DNA from: Candidatus Competibacteraceae bacterium
GTDB lineage: Bacteria; Pseudomonadota; Gammaproteobacteria; Competibacterales; Competibacteraceae
Assembly (NCBI GenBank): GCA_016713505.1
Contig: JADJPA010000001.1
Coordinates: 2,059,501 to 2,123,500 of the forward strand
Length of the DNA: 64,000 bases
Direction: 5' to 3'
Both the position numbers and the translations under genes were made by a program. Shown here in pieces: positions 52,630 to 61,008 of this stretch. Positions within the stretch are counted from its first letter, which is position 1, and every line of letters starts with the position of its first letter. The notes below the pieces were generated by a model that ran no database searches, had not been told where the DNA came from, and saw only the letters and a program-made list of their open reading frames with translations.

Positions 52630-54738
52630 CTACAGGCAGCCCTGGCTGATGATCTGGGCGACCCGGTTTTGGAACTCGGCGGAACCCAGGAATTCCCCGC
52701 GCAGTTGTTCTCGGCTCTTGAGGCCACCGTCCAACTGGCCGACCCAATAGTTGAAGCCCTCCAAGTCCCCGCCTCGCCGCAGGAAGGCATAATACAGGTC
52801 AGCCACATAGTCGCGGTTGCCGCGGCTGCGGTTCAAGTACTCCCCGCTGCCCAGGAACTGGGTGGAAATGCTGTTCACTTCATTGTTGACCGCCGCCGCT
52901 CCCTGGCACTGCGCGGCACGGAACCGGGCCGCCCAGTAAGTGAAGCCGCTGGTGTCGGACAGCCGGTTGAGGAAGCCACGATAGAAGTCCACCACGGCGT
53001 AGACCTCGGCGCGGCTGGCGGTGCTGCCCAGCAACCCCTGCATGTAGCTGCCGAATTCGGTGGAGAACAGGAAGGAGAACAGCACGACCGGGCGCGGCAT
53101 CCCTTGAGTCAGTTGACCGATCCAGTAATTCAAGCCACCGCTGTCGGGATCGCGCTGGAAGAAGGTCCGGTACAGGTCGGTGACGTATTGGCTGTCGTTG
53201 GTGTTTCGAGCCAGGTATTCAGCGCTGTAGAAGAACCAGCCTGCCATTACCCGAAAGGCTTCTTGTACGTCCACTCCCAACCCTTGCAGCCGGCTCACTT
53301 CCCCTTGCCAATAGGCCCAGCCACTGGGATCGGGCGCGCGATTGAGAATCGATTGGTAGTAGTGTCCGATCAAGGTTTGTTCGGCGGGCAACGCGCCGAT
53401 CTCGACCGCGCCGATGTCCACCGCGGCGTTGACGATCCGCGGTCGGTAGCCCCGTTGATCCGCCCCAAGCGCTGCCGATTGCGCCAAAGCGTTATCACCG
53501 GCATCGATCAACGAACCGCCCGCAACGGGTAGCTGAGTCAGCGTGGGCCCCCCGTTGTTTGCTAAAGAGCCAATGGCCGTACCGATCGCACCAGGAAGGA
53601 CAATATCACCCACAGCCGTATTGGCGTTGCTCAACCCAGAGACGCCGTTCTCGCCAAAGACATTACGGCCACGAGACTTAAAAACCCCACTACTATTATA
53701 AACCGAAGCCCCTGTCGCCGCGCTGTTGCCTGCTATTACACTATTGCCCGCTGAAAAATCGAGCGATGCGTTAAAAACACCGCCGCCTCTGGATGAGGGA
53801 GCCGTGTTATTAACTATAGTACTATTCAATACGATTGTGGTACCCGCTCTAATTCTAAGACCGCCGCCGCCGTCGGTAATAACGGCACTCAAAGCCCCAT
53901 TCCCTGAAATAGTACTATTATAGAGGGTCAAGACGCCGTTTTCGTTGTTGATACCCCCGCCACCACCCTGGGCGGTATTTGCGTTAATAGTGGTATTGGT
54001 GATCGTCATTGTGGCGGCAGTATCATCATTTTTTAATCCACCGCCGTAACGCCCGGCTAAATTGCCGGTAAAGGTACTGTTATTGACCGTCAACGCACCT
54101 AAGTTATAAATAGCTCCGCCGCTCCGCGTAGTCGCCGCATTGGCGGACAGAACCGTATTATTGACCGTCAATTTCCCGCGATTGAAGATGCCGCCGCCAA
54201 GACCATCAGGAGTCGAATTACCCTCTAAAACACAATAGCTGACTGTCAATACGCTACTCGATAGGCTATTACTGATAGCGCCGCCTCCATCCGTGCCAGA
54301 CCATTTGCTAGATTGAATGGTGCTGTTTTGCAAAAACAGTGTTCCAGCATTATTAATTCCCCCATTCTGAAGCTTTATTGTCGAGAGAAAAACTGTCTTG
54401 CCGCTATTGATGGTGAAGATGCGCTGGGCGTTGTTACCACTGATCGTTACATTGGGTGCCGCGCCAATAATGGTCAACGGATCATTAATGACAAACCCCC
54501 CTGACGTCGACAGAGTGCCGCTAAGACCCGCCTGAAAAACGATCGTGTCCGCGCCGACGGTGTTATTGGCATCGGACACCGCCTGCCGCAGCGAACCGAG
54601 GCCGCTGTCGCTGAGATTCGCGACCGTAAAGGTGGCCGCATAGCTTAAAGGCGCTCCAAAAAGTACGGCAACTGTGCTGATGGCCCCCCAATAGCCCAAA
54701 ACTCGCCGCGACCGGCCGCGGACGGATCGAACGTTCAT
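52630..54738 (-). CDS. Secreted beta-helix protein with C-terminal DUF4214 modules
   Basis: The 702-aa precursor has a Sec signal (VLGYWGAISTVAVLFGAPLSYA) and then FTVANLSDSGLGSLRQAVSDAN, the start seen in many parallel beta-helix surface proteins. About 350 residues of Asn/Gly-rich repeats follow (SGGAIYNLGALTVNNSTFTG, GGGINNENGVLTLYNSTISG), ending in LGADQRGYRPRIVNAAVDIGAVE, a choice-of-anchor-Q-like segment. From about residue 455 four DUF4214-like units (YYQSILNRAPDPSGWAYW and so on) closely match the C-terminus of metalloprotease 2. It is likely surface-exposed or released, with an adhesin-like role (inference). It lacks the c-di-GMP riboswitch seen before the proteases. Confidence 0.85.
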   Translation of the reverse strand: MNVRSVRGRSRRVLGYWGAISTVAVLFGAPLSYAATFTVANLSDSGLGSLRQAVSDANNTVGADTIVFQAGLSGTLSTSGGFVINDPLTIIGAAPNVTISGNNAQRIFTINSGKTVFLSTIKLQNGGINNAGTLFLQNSTIQSSKWSGTDGGGAISNSLSSSVLTVSYCVLEGNSTPDGLGGGIFNRGKLTVNNTVLSANAATTRSGGAIYNLGALTVNNSTFTGNLAGRYGGGLKNDDTAATMTITNTTINANTAQGGGGGINNENGVLTLYNSTISGNGALSAVITDGGGGLRIRAGTTIVLNSTIVNNTAPSSRGGGVFNASLDFSAGNSVIAGNSAATGASVYNSSGVFKSRGRNVFGENGVSGLSNANTAVGDIVLPGAIGTAIGSLANNGGPTLTQLPVAGGSLIDAGDNALAQSAALGADQRGYRPRIVNAAVDIGAVEIGALPAEQTLIGHYYQSILNRAPDPSGWAYWQGEVSRLQGLGVDVQEAFRVMAGWFFYSAEYLARNTNDSQYVTDLYRTFFQRDPDSGGLNYWIGQLTQGMPRPVVLFSFLFSTEFGSYMQGLLGSTASRAEVYAVVDFYRGFLNRLSDTSGFTYWAARFRAAQCQGAAAVNNEVNSISTQFLGSGEYLNRSRGNRDYVADLYYAFLRRGGDLEGFNYWVGQLDGGLKSREQLRGEFLGSAEFQNRVAQIISQGCL

Positions 54739-54827
54739 ACACGATTTCCTCTCTCAAGTTATCAATTGTAAAAATGAGGCATCAGGCTTATTTGAATTTG
54801 TGAAGCCCGCCACACCGATCTCGGCGA

Positions 54828-55400
54828 TCACCCACTCGCACCGCTCGATCTCCGACCCTCACTCGCATTTCGCCGCGGCGAGGCCTGCCGCACCCGCCAG
54901 ATCGGCCGATCCGTCTGATCGATCAGCCCATTTTGCCACAGCCAGAGCCTCGCCTCTTCAGCATCCTGCTCGAACCAAGCACGGGCCGAACCGAGCCGAA
55001 AAGTATAGCCCCACGCATCCATGTCGGCGCACAGCCGCGCCTGACCGACGCCGGGCAACTCATCCGCCAATAAGAGTTGTAGATAGCAGACGCCGTTCTC
55101 TTCGTCGCACTCGCCACCCGCATCGGTATGCAACCTTGCCCGGCGTCCGGGGTCCATGCAGATGTAATGACAGGCTTCATGCAAGGCGGAATGCACCGGG
55201 GTATCGTCGCGCACGAATAGGCGATCAGCGATCAACCCCGCCTCGCGCTCGCCCCAATAGCTGCCCGGAATCACCGCATCGCACGCCAGCCAGACCACGC
55301 CAAGCCCGTAACGGCCGAGCAGCTCGACCAACGCCGCGCGGCCCAATTCAACGCAGGTCAATACCGGCTCTTCAATCAGTGAATCGGGCATGAACGGCAA
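54828..55400 (-). CDS. Hypothetical protein with HExxH-like motif
   Basis: The 190-aa cytosolic protein contains ALHEACHYICMD near residue 75, an HExxH-type sequence that could bind zinc. GGECDEENGVCYLQLLLADELPG and ARLCADMDAWGYTFRLGSARAWFEQD follow. It could be a small metallopeptidase-like protein of a widespread uncharacterised family, but I do not recognise a name and would not claim activity. It lies divergent from metK and upstream of the beta-helix gene. Its upstream region up to metK is AT-rich. Confidence 0.75.
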   Translation of the reverse strand: MPFMPDSLIEEPVLTCVELGRAALVELLGRYGLGVVWLACDAVIPGSYWGEREAGLIADRLFVRDDTPVHSALHEACHYICMDPGRRARLHTDAGGECDEENGVCYLQLLLADELPGVGQARLCADMDAWGYTFRLGSARAWFEQDAEEARLWLWQNGLIDQTDRPIWRVRQASPRRNASEGRRSSGASG

Positions 55401-55565
55401 AAGGTAAAGGTCTATTCAGAAACATAAACATAACAAAATAGAATAAAAAACCGAGATGCAAATGCACTATTTTTTCGGTAAACTGTTTTGTTCAAATTGC
55501 TTGCTCTTTTTTCAACGATCATACGCCAGCCTCTTGTTATTAGTGGTTCGAGGATCTACCCCCTT

Positions 55566-56726
55566 ATGAGTCGAAACTACCTGTTTACCTCCGAGTCCGT
55601 TTCAGAAGGGCATCCGGACAAAATCGCCGACCAGATTTCCGATGCCGTATTGGATGCCATCCTCGCCGAGGACGCCAGCGGTCGCGTCGCCTGTGAAACC
55701 TTGATCAAAACGGGCGTCGTCGTCCTGGCTGGCGAAATTACCACGACGGCGTGGGTAGACTTCGACAAAATCGTGCGCGATACCGTAGTCGGCATCGGCT
55801 ATGACAACTCCAAGGTCGGCTTCGACGGCGCGACCTGCGCGGTGCTGTCCTGCATCGGCAAACAATCGCCCGACATCGCCCAGGGCGTCAACCGCAAAAG
55901 CCCGGAAGAACAAGGCGCCGGCGATCAGGGCTTGATGTTCGGCTACGCCTGCAACGAAACCGATGTGCTGATGCCCGCCCCGATCACTTACGCCCATCTG
56001 TTGGTGCAGCGCCAGTCCGAAATGCGCAAGAGCGGCGTACTGCCTTGGTTGCGGCCCGACGCCAAAAGTCAGATCACCTTCCGCTATCAGGATCACAAGG
56101 TCGTCGGTATCGAAGCCGTCGTCCTGTCAACCCAGCACGATCCCGACATCAGCTACAAACTGTTGTGCGAAGCAGTGATGGAGAACATCATCCAGCCGGT
56201 GCTGCCGGCGGAATGGCTGGACAAGCACACCCAATATCATATCAACCCGACCGGCAGTTTCGTGATCGGCGGTCCGGTCGGCGACTGCGGGCTGACCGGC
56301 CGCAAGATCATCGTCGACACCTACGGCGGCGCGGCCCATCACGGCGGCGGCGCGTTCTCCGGCAAGGACCCCTCCAAGGTCGACCGTTCCGCCGCCTACG
56401 CCGGCCGTTACGTCGCCAAGAACATCGTCGCCGCCGGACTGGCCGAGCGCTGCGAAATCCAGGTGTCCTACGCCATCGGCGTGGCCGAGCCGACCTCGAT
56501 CAGCGTCAACACTTTCGGCACCGGCAAAATCGATGAAGACCGGCTGGTGGACATCGTGCGCGGCCATTTCGATCTGCGGCCCTACGGCCTGGTCAAAATG
56601 CTGAACCTGATTCGTCCCATTTATCAAAAGACTGCCGCTTACGGCCATTTCGGCCGCGAAGAACCGGAATTTACCTGGGAAGCCACCGACAAGGCCGACG
56701 CCTTGCGCGACGCGGCCGGATTGTAA
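55566..56726 (+). CDS. metK: S-adenosylmethionine synthetase
   Basis: The 386-aa enzyme makes SAM from methionine and ATP. It starts MSRNYLFTSESVSEGHPDKIADQISDAVLD and has the diagnostic GAGDQGLMFGYA and GGGAFSGKDPSKVDRSAAYAGRY. The ATG at 55566 is the family start. An upstream frame is not conserved. No SAM riboswitch is evident in the 160-bp AT-rich leader. It stands before an SAH riboswitch and ahcY-metF, forming a SAM cycle cluster. Confidence 0.97.
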   Translation: MSRNYLFTSESVSEGHPDKIADQISDAVLDAILAEDASGRVACETLIKTGVVVLAGEITTTAWVDFDKIVRDTVVGIGYDNSKVGFDGATCAVLSCIGKQSPDIAQGVNRKSPEEQGAGDQGLMFGYACNETDVLMPAPITYAHLLVQRQSEMRKSGVLPWLRPDAKSQITFRYQDHKVVGIEAVVLSTQHDPDISYKLLCEAVMENIIQPVLPAEWLDKHTQYHINPTGSFVIGGPVGDCGLTGRKIIVDTYGGAAHHGGGAFSGKDPSKVDRSAAYAGRYVAKNIVAAGLAERCEIQVSYAIGVAEPTSISVNTFGTGKIDEDRLVDIVRGHFDLRPYGLVKMLNLIRPIYQKTAAYGHFGREEPEFTWEATDKADALRDAAGL

Positions 56727-56744
56727 GCCCTTCTTTTCCTGTCC

Positions 56745-56818
56745 CCACGCCGAGGGGCGCTGCAACGGTTGACTCCGTCAGGCTCGGCGTGGCGCGGCTT
56801 TCACAGCCAACGGCGCCC
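56745..56818 (+). promoter_or_regulatory. S-adenosylhomocysteine (SAH) riboswitch upstream of ahcY-metF
   Basis: The 10-bp P1 stem pairs 56745-56754 with 56783-56792 (CCACGCCGAG/CTCGGCGTGG). P2 is ACGG/CCGT. The conserved GCGCTGCAACGG and CAGGCTCGG of the SAH aptamer are present. A pseudoknot pairs GGGCGC (56755-56760) with GCGCCC (56813-56818) after AACG. This is the canonical SAH element of beta- and gammaproteobacterial ahcY operons. It turns expression on when SAH accumulates. It ends 24 bp before the ahcY ATG, so access to the ribosome site is the likely control point. Confidence 0.93.
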
Positions 56819-56842
56819 GTTCGACCGTATGGAGAGTACGTT

Positions 56843-58261
56843 ATGAACGCCGTCGTGCGCGAAAAAACTTTTGCTGATTATTACGTTGCCGATCTGTCCC
56901 TGTCCGACTGGGGCCGCAAGGAAATCGCCATCGCCGAAACCGAAATGCCCGGTCTCATGGCGATCCGGGCTGAATACCAGGACCAGCAGCCTCTGAAAGG
57001 CGCCCGCATCGCCGGGTCGCTGCACATGACCATCCAGACCGCCGTGCTGATCGAAACGCTGGCGGCGCTGGGCGCGGATATCCGCTGGGCGTCCTGCAAT
57101 ATCTTTTCCACCCAAGATCACGCCGCCGCCGCCATCGCCGCCGACGGCATTCCGGTCTTCGCCTACAAGGGCGAATCGCTGGAAGAATACTGGGACTTTA
57201 CCCATCGCATTCTGGAATGGAGCGACGGCGGCACGCCCAACATGATTCTGGACGACGGCGGCGACGCCACCTTGCTGGTCACGCTCGGCGCGCGAGCGGA
57301 ACAAGATCGCGCGCTGATCGCCAACCCGACCTGTGAGGAAGAGCAGGTCCTGTTCGCCGCGATCCGCAAGCAGTTGGACCAGCAGCCCGGCTGGTATTCC
57401 AAAATCCAGGCCAACATCAAGGGCGTGACCGAAGAAACCACGACCGGCGTCCACCGGCTGTACACGATGGAAAAGGAAGGCCGGCTGCCCTTCCCCGCCA
57501 TCAACGTCAACGACTCGGTGACCAAATCCAAATTCGACAACCTCTACGGCTGCCGCGAATCGCTGGTGGACGGCATCAAGCGCGCCACCGACGTGATGAT
57601 CGCCGGCAAGATTGCGATGGTGCTGGGCTACGGCGATGTCGGCAAGGGTTGCGCGCAATCGCTCAAGGGTCTGGGCGCGACGGTGTGGATCAGCGAAATC
57701 GACCCGATCTGCGCCCTGCAAGCGGCGATGGAAGGCTATCGGGTGGTCACGATGGACGACGCAGCCGCTAAAGCCGACATTTTCGTCACCGCCACCGGCA
57801 ACGTCAGCGTCATCACCCACCAGCACATGGCGCGGATGAAGAATCAGGCCATCGTCTGCAACATCGGCCATTTTGACTCCGAAATCGAAGTCGCCAGCCT
57901 CAAGCAATACCGCTGGGAAAACATCAAGCCGCAGGTCGATCACATCATCTTCCCCGACGGCAAGCGCATCATCTTGCTGGCCGAAGGGCGGCTGGTCAAT
58001 CTGGGTTGCGCCACGGGACATCCCAGCTTCGTGATGTCCAACTCCTTCACCAACCAGACGCTGGCGCAGATCGAGTTGTTCACTCAGGGCAACCGCTACG
58101 AAAACAAGGTTTACGTACTGCCCAAACAGCTGGATGAGAAAGTGGCCCGCTTGCATCTGGAGCGGATCGGCGCCGACCTGACCGCGCTGACGCCGGAGCA
58201 GGCCGCTTATATCGGCGTGGCGGCGGACGGACCGTATAAAGCTGAAAATTACCGCTATTGA
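56843..58261 (+). CDS. ahcY: Adenosylhomocysteinase
   Basis: The 472-aa NAD-dependent enzyme hydrolyses SAH to homocysteine and adenosine. Seen: DYYVADLSLSDWGRKEIAIAETEMPGLMA, GSLHMTIQTAVLIETLAALGA, WASCNIFSTQDHAAAAIA, the NAD fold MVLGYGDVGKGCAQSLKGLGA, NIGHFDSEIE, and the C-terminal PYKAENYRY. The ATG at 56843 follows TGGAGAG. It is controlled by the SAH riboswitch immediately upstream and followed by metF. Confidence 0.97.
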   Translation: MNAVVREKTFADYYVADLSLSDWGRKEIAIAETEMPGLMAIRAEYQDQQPLKGARIAGSLHMTIQTAVLIETLAALGADIRWASCNIFSTQDHAAAAIAADGIPVFAYKGESLEEYWDFTHRILEWSDGGTPNMILDDGGDATLLVTLGARAEQDRALIANPTCEEEQVLFAAIRKQLDQQPGWYSKIQANIKGVTEETTTGVHRLYTMEKEGRLPFPAINVNDSVTKSKFDNLYGCRESLVDGIKRATDVMIAGKIAMVLGYGDVGKGCAQSLKGLGATVWISEIDPICALQAAMEGYRVVTMDDAAAKADIFVTATGNVSVITHQHMARMKNQAIVCNIGHFDSEIEVASLKQYRWENIKPQVDHIIFPDGKRIILLAEGRLVNLGCATGHPSFVMSNSFTNQTLAQIELFTQGNRYENKVYVLPKQLDEKVARLHLERIGADLTALTPEQAAYIGVAADGPYKAENYRY

Positions 58262-58283
58262 GCGGGATTCTTCCGGGATAAAA

Positions 58284-58303
58284 GGGCGCGACTTTTCGCG
58301 CCC
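58284..58303 (+). repeat. Intercistronic hairpin between ahcY and metF
   Basis: GGGCGCG and CGCGCCC form a 7-bp stem with a 6-nt loop. No T tract follows, so it is more likely an RNA stability or partial attenuation element than a full terminator. Confidence 0.5.
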
Positions 58304-58365
58304 GTCGCCTGTTTCGAGCGGCCGTCCCGGCCGTTCACCTGTTTTTAGCGCTTGGCAGCCCGCTC

Positions 58366-59238
58366 ATGGAATCCCAGAAACGCCATCCCAAGATTTTCAG
58401 TTGTGAATTTTTCCCGCCCAACACCGATGAAGGCATGGGCAAATTGGCCGCCGCGCGCCGCGCGCTGATGCGGATACAGCCGACTTTTTTTTCGGTGACT
58501 TACGGCGCGGGAGGTTCGACCCGCGAGCGCACCTTCCAGGCGGTCCAAGGCATCCGGGCGAACAGCGGCGTGGATGCCGCTCCGCACCTGACCTGTGTGG
58601 CCTCCACCCGCGCGGGCATCCGGGACATTCTCGAAACCTATCGCGGCCAAGGGATCCGCCACCTCGTGGCGCTACGGGGCGACCTACCGTCCGGTATGCG
58701 CGAGTTCGGCGAGTTCCGCTATGCCAACGAATTGGTGGCGTTCATCCGCGCCGAAACCGGCGATCACTTTCACATCGAGGTTGCGGCTTATCCGGAATTT
58801 CATCCGCAAGCCACGAGCGCCACGCGCGATCTACTCAATTTCAAGCGCAAGGTCGAAGCCGGCGCCAACAGCGCCATCACCCAATATTTCTATAATCCGG
58901 AATCCTATTTCCACTTTGTGGACGACTGTGAAAAACTCGGCGTGGACTTACCCATCGTGCCCGGTATCATGCCGATTACCAACCTCATCCAACTGGCTCG
59001 CTTTTCAGACAATTGCGGGGCGGAAATCCCGCGCTGGATCCGCCGGCGGCTGGAAAGCCACGGCGACGATCTTGAGGCCATTCGCGCCTATGGCTTGGAG
59101 ATCGTCACCGAGTTATGCCGGCGCCTGCTGGAGGGTGGCGCGCCCGGCTTGCACTTCTATACGCTGAATCGGTCGGAGCCGACACTGGCGGTTTGCCAGA
59201 ATCTGGGGCTGACCGAGCCATCGGCCGGACCGCCCTAA
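58366..59238 (+). CDS. metF: Methylenetetrahydrofolate reductase
   Basis: The 290-aa FAD enzyme makes 5-methyl-THF, the methyl donor for methionine synthesis. It has FSCEFFPPNTDEG with the catalytic glutamate, TFFSVTYGAGGSTRERT, HLTCVAST, LVALRGDLP, AAYPEFHPQA, KVEAGANSAITQYFYN and VPGIMPITN. It completes the SAH to homocysteine to methionine loop with ahcY and metK. An ATG at 58366 fits the family. Confidence 0.95.
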   Translation: MESQKRHPKIFSCEFFPPNTDEGMGKLAAARRALMRIQPTFFSVTYGAGGSTRERTFQAVQGIRANSGVDAAPHLTCVASTRAGIRDILETYRGQGIRHLVALRGDLPSGMREFGEFRYANELVAFIRAETGDHFHIEVAAYPEFHPQATSATRDLLNFKRKVEAGANSAITQYFYNPESYFHFVDDCEKLGVDLPIVPGIMPITNLIQLARFSDNCGAEIPRWIRRRLESHGDDLEAIRAYGLEIVTELCRRLLEGGAPGLHFYTLNRSEPTLAVCQNLGLTEPSAGPP

Positions 59239-59243
59239 GACAA

Positions 59244-59276
59244 AAACGCCCTTCCCCTGAAGCGGAAAGGGCGTTT
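59244..59276 (-). terminator. Terminator between metF and the FlgO-like gene
   Basis: AAACGCCCTT (59244-59253) pairs with AAGGGCGTTT (59267-59276). On the minus strand the stem is followed by more T residues (TTTTTG), so it best serves the minus-strand lipoprotein genes. As a strong hairpin it could also slow metF read-through. Confidence 0.75.
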
Positions 59277-59322
59277 GGCGAAAAGAAGACCGAACCGGAC
59301 CGAGAACCCGGCCCGCGGCAAA

Positions 59323-59886
59323 CTACTGCGCGGCCAACAATGCCTTGGCGTCGGGACCGAGTGGCAATACGTAATCGTAAGACGACAAAATCAGGTTGTC
59401 GATGGCGCGGATCAGCCGCGCTTGGACGAACACCGATTGCCGGGCGACGGCATACGTTCCCACGATGACGGCGGCGGCGTTGTGCGATTGGCTGATCTCC
59501 CGGATCGACCGCGACAGCGCGAATTCACCGGCCCCTTCCTTGATAAAGATGTTGTTGCGCATCTTGATCTCGACCACCGTGAACCCCTGTTGCGCGAACT
59601 TGGAGCCGAGCTGTTCGCCGATCACCCGGCCCAAACCCGATGACGTGTCAAGATTGTTGATGTCCACGAACGTGGCCGCCAACAATGGCTCGTGACGCTC
59701 CTTAAGCCAAGGCGCCCGCGCCAACAACGCATCGGCCGCCTTATAGTTGGCATCGACCAAGTTGGCATCCTGCACGATCGGACGGGCAGGCAAGTCGTCG
59801 GACGACGAAGCGCACCCCAGAATTCCCAAGCTGAACGCGACCAACAACGTCGCCGCCCCGCGCAAGCCCATTACATTCCAATTCAT
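59323..59886 (-). CDS. FlgO-family outer-membrane lipoprotein
   Basis: The 187-aa precursor has a lipoprotein signal (LLVAFSLGILGCASSS). Its FlgO-type domain reads LLARAPWLKERHEPLLAATFVDINNLDTSSGLGRVIGEQLGSKFAQQGFTVVEIKMRNNIFI, followed by REISQSHNAAAVIVGTYAVARQSVFVQARLIRA. In Vibrio FlgO is needed for flagellar outer-membrane stability, but FlgO-domain proteins also occur outside flagellar loci, and no flagellar gene is near here. The start at 59886 has GAGGT 9 nt upstream. It follows the next lipoprotein gene by 40 bp. Confidence 0.85.
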   Translation of the reverse strand: MNWNVMGLRGAATLLVAFSLGILGCASSSDDLPARPIVQDANLVDANYKAADALLARAPWLKERHEPLLAATFVDINNLDTSSGLGRVIGEQLGSKFAQQGFTVVEIKMRNNIFIKEGAGEFALSRSIREISQSHNAAAVIVGTYAVARQSVFVQARLIRAIDNLILSSYDYVLPLGPDAKALLAAQ

Positions 59887-59926
59887 AGTCTCACTACCTC
59901 TGTGATCCAAATCGAGCCACGGCGGG

Positions 59927-60640
59927 TCACTGGCATTGGATACCCGAAGGGCATCCAACCATCTCCACGATGCGGGTGGTCACCGGCGCCGGCGCGTGAG
60001 CGATGTACTGATCGACGTTGTTGTCGCTGATGTAGTAAATGTCCCGCAGCCGGGTGATGTAACGCGCACCGTTCATCACCGACGTGGTCATGATGATCTC
60101 GCTGTTCGGATTGTCGGTAATATACCCGGTCGCCACATCCAGACCGACCGCCCCCAGCATCGCGGCGGTCGCCGGATTGTTATCACCGGTGGCGCGCAAC
60201 ACCAGCACGCTGCCGGTCAGCGCGGTGAACAAGCCGGGCATCGGCCGGATGAAGCCGCGATCCTTATGCGTCACGACCTGAATCCCATAGGTCACCTCGT
60301 AGCAACCGTCCGTCGGATTCTCACTGACCAGGAACCCTTGCTCTAAAAGGTGGGTGATCAACAGGTTATGAAACGCCACGCCAAATTCGCTGTTATATTG
60401 GGGCGGCTGGATGTGCAAGGCGACGGAGTATTTTGATGGCTGGCCAGCAGCGGGGGCCGGGCCGATCAGCAACGTATCGCGCAGCCGATTGGCCACATCG
60501 GCAGCCAAGATGTCCCAATGTTCGGCGGCCTGCATCTTCCTTTGGAACGATATGGGGTAAGTTGTTGCAACTGGCACTTGGGATGCACAGGCCCCCAGAC
60601 CCAGGCACAAGATTAGTAGAGTCGCATAAGAGATTTTCAT
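59927..60640 (-). CDS. Lipoprotein of unknown function, partner of the FlgO-like protein
   Basis: The 237-aa precursor has a lipobox signal (ATLLILCLGLGACASQ). The mature part contains FQRKMQAAEHWDILAADVANRLRDTLL and AFHNLLITHLLEQGFLVSENPTDGCYEVTYGIQVVTH. This pattern, computing on a protein made with a default low-abundance partner (VANRLRDTL, LLEQGF), resembles FlgO/CsgG-like N-terminal domains. A central hydrophobic stretch follows (LFTALTGSVLVLRATGD). I cannot assign a family. It is first in a two-gene operon with the FlgO-like gene. Confidence 0.75.
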   Translation of the reverse strand: MKISYATLLILCLGLGACASQVPVATTYPISFQRKMQAAEHWDILAADVANRLRDTLLIGPAPAAGQPSKYSVALHIQPPQYNSEFGVAFHNLLITHLLEQGFLVSENPTDGCYEVTYGIQVVTHKDRGFIRPMPGLFTALTGSVLVLRATGDNNPATAAMLGAVGLDVATGYITDNPNSEIIMTTSVMNGARYITRLRDIYYISDNNVDQYIAHAPAPVTTRIVEMVGCPSGIQCQ

Positions 60641-60821
60641 GGTTACTCCCTCGGCTTTTTGTATCCGTATATCGGCGATGATCAGCAGAATTTTAGCCGG
60701 TTATACCACTGGTGCCACCCCTTAGACAACAAGGTTTCCACTCAGCCCTGCTTCCGTCTCCGAACACTTTCTTCATCGGGGTCGATTGTCAGTTGAAACA
60801 ACGGCTTAATTAAACCTAAAA
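60641..60821. other. Divergent intergenic region upstream of nrdJ, left part
   Basis: This stretch and the following one form a 368-bp gap between the divergent lipoprotein operon and nrdJ. I see no gene here. I looked for a cobalamin riboswitch, expected for some B12-dependent reductases, and did not find its B12 box. Confidence 0.4.
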
Positions 60822-60868
60822 ACACATTATATTGTAGTATCTAACAAACAACACCACAGCATATAGAA
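60822..60868 (+). promoter_or_regulatory. Paired NrdR-like boxes upstream of nrdJ
   Basis: Box 1 (60823-60836) reads CACATTATATTGTA, two mismatches from the NrdR-box form CACAATATATTGTG. Box 2 (60855-60868) reads CACAGCATATAGAA, a weaker match. The boxes are 32 bp apart, the three-turn spacing usual for NrdR operators. NrdR represses ribonucleotide reductase genes when dATP is high. The downstream TAGAAT at 60897-60902 may be a -10. Confidence 0.65.
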
Positions 60869-61008
60869 ATTTTCTGGAATTTTTTTCAGCATCCTCTAGA
60901 ATCTGGCGAACCTGCATCAAGACAGGATTCGGCCGAGGCTGACAGCAGCGAGCCGGGCAATTCATAAATCGCCATTCACGAATCGCAAGTCCAGGGAGAA
61001 CACCGGCC

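Noticed and set aside
55401..55565. SAM riboswitch before metK
   Set aside because: The leader is short and AT-rich without the paired elements of any SAM riboswitch class I know.
56801..58156. 451-codon minus-strand open frame inside ahcY
   Set aside because: Shadow of a fully conserved gene. It would also overlap the SAH riboswitch leader.
60641..61008. Cobalamin riboswitch before B12-dependent nrdJ
   Set aside because: I searched by eye for the B12 box and conserved core and found neither. NrdR-like boxes explain the region better.
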